This document shows, piece by piece, positions 54,630-61,279 of a stretch of 64,000 bases of DNA. Under the pieces are notes generated by a model that did not search any database, had not been told where the DNA came from, and saw only the letters and a program-made list of their open reading frames with translations. The stretch is from positions 7,821,567 to 7,885,566 of the forward strand of contig NZ_AP018288.1 in NCBI RefSeq assembly GCF_002368335.1, given 5' to 3'. Position numbers and translations under genes: made by a program. The stretch is from Nostoc sp. NIES-4103. GTDB lineage: Bacteria; Cyanobacteriota; Cyanobacteriia; Cyanobacteriales; Nostocaceae. Position 1 is the first letter of the stretch; the number at the start of each line of letters is the position of its first letter.

Positions 54630-55256
54630 ATTAGGGAATTGGGCATAGGGCATGGGGAATTGGGAATTGGGAATTGGTTTAGTTATTCTCCTCCTCATCC
54701 CCCTCATCTCCCTTGTCTCCCTTATCCCCCCATCTCCCCCAGGATCATTGACCAATTCGTAACATCCCTCCATAATTACAGTCGTCTGAGTTCGGTTATC
54801 CGGCTAGCCAAAGGCAACTGTATAGGAGGTTTTGCCGTCACTATAGATATAGTGCTTTCAAGGAACTTTAAAAAAAATTTGGCCGCGATACAATTTTGCA
54901 TTATAATTTTTAACCTTCTCCACGCTACTTTACTAATTGCCTGATTTGCCCTAATATAGAATGTAAGTAGAACTCATACCGACTTCGGATTTGTATTTTA
55001 TAGTTGCTGCCAGCGACTAGCGACTAAGGAAAAAAGAATTATCGAAATTAAACCAGCGTGCTTCTAAAGAATTAAAAATCTACGATTTAGGGAGGGTAGG
55101 GGAACCTATCTCAGGGGAGCGGCTTCTTGAAAACGGACGTAATAATATAAATTCCTTGTGGTAGCGCCCTATGTCCCGTCATATATGTACTACCTTTCTT
55201 AATTCACTTAGTTATTAAATATTCATTGTGTTTACGGAGTAGAGGACAACGCACCA
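54630..55256. other. Leader region of the sigma factor gene
   Basis: STRR-type GGGAATT units (54652-54675) and C/T repeats (54690-54745) are followed by 500 AT-rich bases. No credible ORF, hairpin terminator or RNA gene. The long leader suggests transcriptional control of the sigma gene, with sites not identified. Confidence 0.6.
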
Positions 55257-56240
55257 ATGCCAACTGTCAACACCCAAAACGAAAACCTCAACACCAAATT
55301 CACGGCTGATATGGTGCGAACCTATCTGCGAGAAATTGGTCGTGTGCCACTGCTAACCCGTGAGCAAGAAATTGTCTATGGGAAGCAAGTGCAACAAATG
55401 ATGAAGCTTCTGGATGCGAAAGAAGCTTTGGCGAAGAAACTAGATCGCGAACCGAGTTTACCAGAGTGGGCTGACCATGTTCAGCAAGGGGAAAACGAGG
55501 TGAAGCAGACAGTTTCCCAAGGTAAGCGAGCCAAGCAAAAGATGATTGAAGCGAATCTGCGCTTGGTAGTTGCTATTGCTAAGAAATACCAGAAGCGAAA
55601 TATGGAATTTCTGGATTTGATCCAGGAAGGAACACTAGGATTAGAGCGTGGTGTAGAGAAATTTGACCCGACACGGGGTTATAAATTCTCGACCTATGCT
55701 TACTGGTGGATTCGGCAAGCAATTACACGGGCGATCGCGCAGCAAGGTCGTACCATTCGTTTACCGATTCACATTACCGAAAAGCTGAACAAAATCAAAA
55801 AAGTGCAGCGAGAACTGGCGCAAACACTAGGGCGATCGCCTTCTCCCGCCGAAATTGCCAAAGAACTGGAATTAGAACCGACTCAGATTCGTGAATATCT
55901 GAATATGGCGCGTCAACCAGTTTCTTTGGATGTGCGAGTTGGTGACAACCAAGATACTGAGTTGCAAGAAATGCTGGAAGATGAAGGCCCATCACCAGAA
56001 CATTACACTACTCAAGAGTTCTTGCGCCAAGACTTGAACACCCTGTTAGCAGAACTAACCCCCCAACAGAGGGAAGTTTTAGCCCTGCGCTTTGGTTTAG
56101 AGGATGGTAACGAAATGTCTTTGGCGAAAGTTGGTGAACGGTTGAACCTCAGCCGTGAACGCGTCCGCCAGTTAGAACACCAAGCTCTTGCTCATCTACG
56201 CCGTCGCCGTGCCAATGTTAAAGAGTACGTTGCTAGTTAA
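55257..56240 (+). CDS. Group-2 RNA polymerase sigma factor (RpoD/SigB type)
   Basis: 327 aa. Region 1.2 starts ADMVRTYLREIGRVPLLTREQEI; region 2 has LIQEGTLGLERGVEKFDPTRGYKFSTYAYWWIRQAITRAI; region 3 has ITEKLNKIKKVQRELAQTLGR; region 4 has SLAKVGERLNLSRERVRQLEHQAL. It lacks the long N-terminal acidic region of primary SigA, so it is a non-essential group-2 factor, the SigB/SigC kind that responds to nutrients or stress in Nostocales. Strong terminator after it. Confidence 0.93.
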   Translation: MPTVNTQNENLNTKFTADMVRTYLREIGRVPLLTREQEIVYGKQVQQMMKLLDAKEALAKKLDREPSLPEWADHVQQGENEVKQTVSQGKRAKQKMIEANLRLVVAIAKKYQKRNMEFLDLIQEGTLGLERGVEKFDPTRGYKFSTYAYWWIRQAITRAIAQQGRTIRLPIHITEKLNKIKKVQRELAQTLGRSPSPAEIAKELELEPTQIREYLNMARQPVSLDVRVGDNQDTELQEMLEDEGPSPEHYTTQEFLRQDLNTLLAELTPQQREVLALRFGLEDGNEMSLAKVGERLNLSRERVRQLEHQALAHLRRRRANVKEYVAS

Positions 56241-56265
56241 AAGCCATGTGCTTTTAGTAGGTGAT

Positions 56266-56296
56266 GCGCCTCCTGAATTCAGGGGGCGATTTTTTT
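56266..56296 (+). terminator. Terminator after the sigma factor gene
   Basis: GCGCCTCCTGAATTC and its near-complement AGGGGGCG pair around a GAATTC centre, then ATTTTTTT. Confidence 0.75.
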
Positions 56297-56319
56297 ATGG
56301 GGAGCTTTCGGAGCGGGGA

Positions 56320-56412
56320 AGCAGGGGTGATGGGGTGATGGGGTGATGGGGGGATGAGGGGGATGAGGAAGAAATAACTAATGCCCAATTCCCAATTCCC
56401 AATTCCCAATTT
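56320..56412. repeat. GGGGTGAT and CCCAATT repeat arrays
   Basis: GGGGTGAT units (56328-56352), then GGGATGAG, then CCCAATT x4 (56381-56409). Confidence 0.85.
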
Positions 56413-56722
56413 TTATTCCGCTCTTTGAACTGTCACACAGGATATTTTTGACGCAGGGCATTAAGTGGTAGGTTGATCGTGACTGCAATTGAGAGTCAAT
56501 AGGCAGGGTCATATCTTCTCACAATCCAAAATCCAAAATTGTATCAGTATATTTTTGAGAAAAATATCTTAACTCATTCGGAATTTAAAAACCTGCTGTT
56601 GTAGTTCTCCGTGTTCCTACTAGAATTTACTTTTTGACAAAAAATGTTAATAGTTTTTTAAAAAAGAAAATGTCAAAAATCAGTGATCTCAATTAATGAC
56701 AACATCAAACTTTTGATTTACA

Positions 56723-56738
56723 TCACCCGATCGGGTGA
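56723..56738. promoter_or_regulatory. Perfect 16-bp palindrome, putative operator
   Basis: TCACCCGATCGGGTGA is self-complementary over 16 bases; a further half-site GGGTGAA occurs about 17 bases downstream. It lies about 200 bases before the secreted protein gene starting at 56941. Confidence 0.55.
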
Positions 56739-56940
56739 ATCTACTGGGTGAAGAGTGAATTGCTTTATTGATGATACTGTGAAATTATCACCGAAATTCG
56801 ATAAAAACCTTAGTTTTTGAGGCTTTTTAATTTCAAACAATATATATCAAACCTTTGACGGAGCCTTGAACGATCAATACTTGGTTATGGTTTAAGTAAG
56901 TCGCAGAGGAAACAGTTAATTTTCTAACAGGAGTGGTCGG

Positions 56941-57720
56941 GTGCTTAACAACATTGATAAATTCTTTACCTCGCGTCGTTTGCCAATTTCCTTGCTTGGC
57001 TTACTTCTCACCCTTGGCGTTGTGGGTGAGCAAACTAGACCTGTTCTGAGTAACGAAATCGAAGAACTACCCACATCAAGAGCATTGACTACCGATTTTG
57101 GAGAATCGACTAATCATAGTCAGAATGAAGCTGACACTTCTCTATTGTCGCGGTTAAGAGAAGTTCGAGAGCAGAGAAGTCAACAGCAAACAGCTTCTTT
57201 TGACAGTGAAACTTTTGTCAATGAAAGCCAACAAGAGTACTTGCAACAGCAGCCAAAATTAGTTTCCTCTGCAACCTTATCGAAGAATGTAAAAGCTGCT
57301 AAAGAAGCAGGAGTTAGACCCAGAGTAAATATTCCTACAAAAGATGGAATTTATCTCTATGGTCAATCACCACAACCAAACCAGCTGGGACAAGGATATG
57401 TCTTATTTCAGAGGCAGCAGGGTAAGATAATGGGTGCGTTGTATATGCCTCAGTCAGAGTTTAGTTGTTTTGAGGGCACAATCGACAAATCAGGAGAATT
57501 GGCAATGACTGTTATGGGTTCTCCAGATGAAAGTGCTTCCAATGAGGTGGCTACAGCTAATAGACTACCTGATTTTAGTGGAGATGAGCCAGCCACCTAT
57601 GCCTACTCAGTAGCACTACAAGATTATCATCAGCTTAATACCATCAGTGCTAATGACAGACGTATTTTGCAGATGTGTACTCAATCTGCTGACGATGTGT
57701 ACACAAAGCTAGTTAAATAA
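56941..57720 (+). CDS. Secreted hypothetical protein
   Basis: 259 aa from GTG, AGGAG upstream. The signal peptide (1-35) has PISLLGLLLTLGVVGEQTRPVLS. Then a polar coiled-coil stretch rich in Gln/Glu/Arg (LLSRLREVREQRSQQQTA), followed by a compact domain (about 120-259) with KDGIYLYGQSPQPNQLGQGYVLFQRQQGKIMGALYMPQSEFSCFEGTI. The last 20 residues include a Cys. Function unknown; the pattern is frequent in filamentous cyanobacteria. Confidence 0.82.
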   Translation: MLNNIDKFFTSRRLPISLLGLLLTLGVVGEQTRPVLSNEIEELPTSRALTTDFGESTNHSQNEADTSLLSRLREVREQRSQQQTASFDSETFVNESQQEYLQQQPKLVSSATLSKNVKAAKEAGVRPRVNIPTKDGIYLYGQSPQPNQLGQGYVLFQRQQGKIMGALYMPQSEFSCFEGTIDKSGELAMTVMGSPDESASNEVATANRLPDFSGDEPATYAYSVALQDYHQLNTISANDRRILQMCTQSADDVYTKLVK

Positions 57721-57801
57721 TGTATTAAAACCGTCAGTGGTCAGTGGTCAGCAGTCAGTGGTAAGTATAGTGGTGCGTTAGGCTAATGCCATAACACACC
57801 C
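57721..57801. repeat. GTCAGTG units preceding the MITE
   Basis: GTCAGTGGTCAGTGGTCAGC tandem heptamers (57733-57760). Confidence 0.8.
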
Positions 57802-57938
57802 TACTGGCGTGACAAGACTAAATTTGTGCATTAACGTAGACGCGTAAGCGGCTTGCCGCAGGCTACCGCACCAGGCGCAGAGAACACAGAGATATTAGAG
57901 GAAATCTATTGCACTATTTTAAGCTTGCCACGCCACTA
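57802..57938. mobile_element. MITE copy 2 (137 bp)
   Basis: Same length and order as copy 1 (32062-32198); identical through 57831-57912 apart from few changes in the ends. TIRs TACTGGCGTGACAAGACTAA and ...TTTAAGCTTGCCACGCCACTA. Both copies begin and end in TA, compatible with a TA target duplication of IS630/mariner-like elements. Confidence 0.88.
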
Positions 57939-58039
57939 CCTTAAGATTTACTTTATAAGTAGTCTTCAAAAGCGTCAGCGGTTAGTGGCAAAAAACAACT
58001 GACAACTGACTAATGACAAATGACCAATGACCAATGACA

Positions 58040-58726
58040 TTAAAACTCAATCCCTGGTTGAGCTTTCACGCCTTGGTCGCGGAAAGGATGCTTAACTAGG
58101 GTCATTTCTGTTACTAAGTCGGCTCGTTCGATGATAGCGGCTGGTGCGCCTCTACCTGTGAGGATAACGTGTTTGTTTGGTGGTTTTTTTGCTAAACCTG
58201 CTAAAACTTCTTCAACTTGTAAATAACCCATTTTCAAAGCAATATTGATTTCATCCAACAGCACTAGCTGAAAGTCAGGATTTTGGATGTATTCTAATGA
58301 TTTTTCCCAAGCGGCGTTGGCTTTGTCAAGGTCGCGATCGCGGTCTTGGGTTTCCCAGGTGAAGCCTTCACCCATAGCGTGAAATTCTAACTGGTCTTCC
58401 CAATAACTGAAAGCCGCTTTTTCCGCAGGTTCCCAGGCTCCTTTGATAAATTGGACGATCGCTACTTTATACCCATGACCAAGCGATCGCAACACCATCC
58501 CCAACGCGGCTGTTGTTTTACCTTTACCGTTACCAGTATTTACAATAATTAATCCTTTTTCTGGCACAGCTTGTGCTATCCGCCGATCCTGCACCTCTTT
58601 ACGTCGCTGCATTTTCTTGCGGTACTGCTCATCAGTTAACTCAGGTAGATTTGAGGACATTATTTCGTCAATTAAGCGCTCAATTTCTTTATCTGAGTTT
58701 AACTCTTCTGGTGTATCGCTTTTCAT
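58040..58726 (-). CDS. cobO: Cob(I)yrinic acid a,c-diamide adenosyltransferase
   Basis: 228 aa. Adenosylates cobalamin precursors. The P-loop is NTGNGKGKTTAALGMVLR near residue 60, then VAIVQFIKGAWEPAEKAAF and LDEINIALKMGYL, all CobO/BtuR features. N-terminal 50 residues are acidic and variable. A TTG-ATG run allows 58729, but ATG 58726 is preferred. No cobalamin riboswitch was recognised upstream (58727-58800). Confidence 0.94.
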   Translation of the reverse strand: MKSDTPEELNSDKEIERLIDEIMSSNLPELTDEQYRKKMQRRKEVQDRRIAQAVPEKGLIIVNTGNGKGKTTAALGMVLRSLGHGYKVAIVQFIKGAWEPAEKAAFSYWEDQLEFHAMGEGFTWETQDRDRDLDKANAAWEKSLEYIQNPDFQLVLLDEINIALKMGYLQVEEVLAGLAKKPPNKHVILTGRGAPAAIIERADLVTEMTLVKHPFRDQGVKAQPGIEF

Positions 58727-59164
58727 CAATCTCTGGGATACTGAAAATAACTGCTACAACTAAATAGAAGCAACTCAACTTTTGTTGTTTATACAATTTC
58801 ACATAACTTGTAATTTATATATGTCCACTAATATCAATTTGAAAAATAGTAAAGGGGACTGGGTATTAGGGACTAGGTATTAGGGACTGGTGATTGTGGA
58901 ACTCGGGGCCCCCACGACCAACGGGAGTGGGGATTAGGGGCAATGGGTATTAGGTTTAAAATAAATTCTCCAGATTTATTCAATTTAGCTGACATTTATA
59001 CATTGCAGAAATTGTTTACAAATTACATTTACCAAGAGCGATTTTGTAGCAGACATATCGCCACAATGATTGATAATGGGCATTTTTTGGCAATCTCGCA
59101 GTGATGAAAAGTAATTCGCCAAGATGGAATTTTAGAGAATACTGATAAATTCGGTGAACAAAAT
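58727..59164. repeat. Repeat-bearing gap
   Basis: 58854-58885 has GGGACTG/GGTATTA units; 58896-58926 holds GGAACTCGGGGCCCCCACGA, a dispersed repeat also at 60926-60955. The remainder is empty by eye. Confidence 0.7.
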
Positions 59165-59687
59165 ATGGTTAAGCAAATTTTAATTCTTCAAGGAGATATT
59201 ACTCAGTTAGAAGTAGATGCTATAGTCAATGCCGCTAATAGTTCATTACTAGGTGGTGGCGGTGTCGATGGTGCAATTCACCGTGTAGCCGGACGGGAAT
59301 TACTAGAAGAATGCCGACAATTACAAGGTTGCAAAACTGGTGAAGCTAAAATTACAAAAGGCTATAATCTTCCTGCTAAATGGGTAATTCATACTGTTGG
59401 GCCAGTTTGGGAAGGTGGAAATTATGGAGAAGATGAATTATTAGCTAGTTGTTATCGCCACAGCTTGGCTTTAGCAGAAGAATATCAAATTAAAACTATT
59501 GCTTTCCCGGCTATTAGTACAGGTGCTTATGGTTTTCCCATGGAACGCGCTAGCAAAATTGCAATTACTGAAGTTCATAAGTTTTTACACAACCATAATT
59601 CGCTCTTAACAGATAATTTTCGTTTGTTTTAGCCAAAGCGCTTATGATTCTTACCAGCGAGTAATGCAAGAAATTACTGAAAGCTAG
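59165..59687 (+). pseudogene. Macro-domain ADP-ribose hydrolase, frameshifted near the end
   Basis: Reads GDITQLEVDAIVNAANSSLLGGGGVDGAIHRVAG, KAEIT-like GEAKITKGYNL and AISTGAYGFPMERAS, the macrodomain (O-acetyl-ADP-ribose deacetylase/YmdB type). The frame stops at 59632, after 155 aa. The next frame continues from about 59617 as VCFSQSAYDSYQRVMQEITES, ending at 59687, which restores the usual C-terminus and length (about 174 aa). A one-base change in TTTTCGTTTG is implied. The catalytic core is intact, so the truncated product could still work. Confidence 0.8.
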
Positions 59688-59728
59688 TTAACATTAGATT
59701 CGGTGTCTTTACCGTTAGGGAGTTTTAA

Positions 59729-60904
59729 ATGTCAAAACAGTTGGGTCAAAAAATTGCACCCACAGCCATATCAGGTGATATTGGGGTAGTGGATTTGATT
59801 GATAATTACTTCACTGCCTACAATTCAGCGCGGTTGCGGGAAATCTGTCAATTATTGAGTCGTGATGTGCTAACAGAAGGCGTTACCGTGGGAGTTAGCC
59901 TTTCCGGTGCCATGACACCAGCAGGATTTGGGGTTTCAGCGCTTGCACCTTTGATTCGCAATGGCTTTATCGACTGGATGATTAGCACTGGCGCTAATCT
60001 TTACCATGACATGCATTATGGATTAGGTTTTGAACTGTTTGCTGGGAATCCCTTTTTGGATGATGTGAAGCTGCGCCAAGAAGGCACCATTCGTATTTAT
60101 GACATTATTTTCGGCTACGATGTGTTGCTGGAAACTGATGCTTTCATCCGTAAGATTTTACAAGCAGAAGCCTTTCAAAAGCGCATGGGAACGGCTGAAT
60201 TTCACCATCTACTAGGCAAATATGTCTGGGAAATAGAAAAGCAATTGGGAGTCAAACATTCTAGTTTGCTAGCTACAGCTTACGAGTATGGTGTATCCAT
60301 TTATACTTCTTCTCCTGGAGATAGTTCCATTGGGATGAACGTAGCAGCTTTAGCCTTGGAAGGTTCGCAGTTGGTGTTAGATCCTGCAATTGATGTGAAT
60401 GAGACAGCTGCGATCGCCTACTCTGCGCGAGAATCAGAAGGTAAAAGTGCCGCTGTGATTCTCGGTGGTGGCAGTCCTAAAAACTTTTTGTTACAAACTC
60501 AACCGCAGATTCACGAAGTATTAGGACTCGAAGAACGAGGACATGACTACTTTGTGCAGTTCACCGATGCGCGTCCTGATACCGGTGGTTTATCTGGCGC
60601 AACTCCCTCGGAAGCCGTTAGTTGGGGTAAAATTGACCCAGAAGAGTTACCTAGTACGATTGTTTGTTACACCGATAGCACGATCGCTTTACCATTGGTG
60701 ACAGCATACGTTCTCAACCAGTGCCAACCTCGTCCTTTGAAGCGATTGTACGACAGGCGCGAAGCCATGTTAGAGAAACTGCAAACAGACTACCTAGCAG
60801 CCAAAACCCAACCATCGGATAAAATTCCCGCTGCTGTAGCTGATAGTGCTTCTCAACAAGCCGCGACTTATCCCTGTGGTAGGCTAATTCCTAACACTCC
60901 TTAA
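59729..60904 (+). CDS. Deoxyhypusine synthase-like protein
   Basis: 391 aa. NAD-binding TVGVSLSGAMTPAG, GANLYHDMHYGLG and the active Lys in EAVSWGKI (human DHS K329 counterpart) are present, so catalysis is expected. Bacteria have no eIF5A; bacterial homologues transfer aminobutyl groups to polyamines (homospermidine synthase type) or are unassigned. AGGGAG lies about seven bases before the ATG. Not coupled to the upstream macrodomain gene. Confidence 0.87.
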   Translation: MSKQLGQKIAPTAISGDIGVVDLIDNYFTAYNSARLREICQLLSRDVLTEGVTVGVSLSGAMTPAGFGVSALAPLIRNGFIDWMISTGANLYHDMHYGLGFELFAGNPFLDDVKLRQEGTIRIYDIIFGYDVLLETDAFIRKILQAEAFQKRMGTAEFHHLLGKYVWEIEKQLGVKHSSLLATAYEYGVSIYTSSPGDSSIGMNVAALALEGSQLVLDPAIDVNETAAIAYSARESEGKSAAVILGGGSPKNFLLQTQPQIHEVLGLEERGHDYFVQFTDARPDTGGLSGATPSEAVSWGKIDPEELPSTIVCYTDSTIALPLVTAYVLNQCQPRPLKRLYDRREAMLEKLQTDYLAAKTQPSDKIPAAVADSASQQAATYPCGRLIPNTP

Positions 60905-61279
60905 ATTTGGGGACTGGGGACTGGGGAACTCGGGCCCCCACGACCAACGGGAGGAGCCACTGCGTTGCGGTGAGGGAGTCGCAGTCTTGGCGGTTTCCGC
61001 CGATTGCGAACTCCCGAACCCGAAGGGGGGTTCCCCCCGTTGAAGCATGTGGCGTTGGGGATTAGGGGCAATGGGGACTGGGATGATTATGTCCGGTTAA
61101 TTAGTTATGATTCCCACAGTCATTGCACCCCACCAAGCCAGTTGCGCGGCTGTCGGCAGAAGCCAAGACGGGGGACTGCCGAAAGGCTCTGCCGACAGAC
61201 AAGCGCATGTGGCGTTAGGGTTAGGGTGGGGTAAAACTAAGCCTAAACCGAAATCATGACTTTTCAAACAACCTTTTAA
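60905..61279. repeat. STRR and palindromic GC-rich repeats
   Basis: GGGGACT units (60908-60926), the GGAACTCGGG repeat (60926-60955), an inverted piece related to 6115-6170, CTGCCGACAG-type foldback at 61150-61200, and AATTACG units near 61276-61299. No gene seen. Confidence 0.78.

Noticed and set aside
54639..54944. 101-aa frame upstream of the sigma gene
   Set aside because: Begins in repeat sequence, has no ribosome site and no protein-like pattern.
58727..58800. Cobalamin riboswitch upstream of cobO
   Set aside because: No B12-box-like sequence or long leader was seen, and the segment is short and repeat-adjacent.
61004..61234. 76-aa frame near the right end
   Set aside because: Lies entirely in GC-rich dispersed repeats without a ribosome site.
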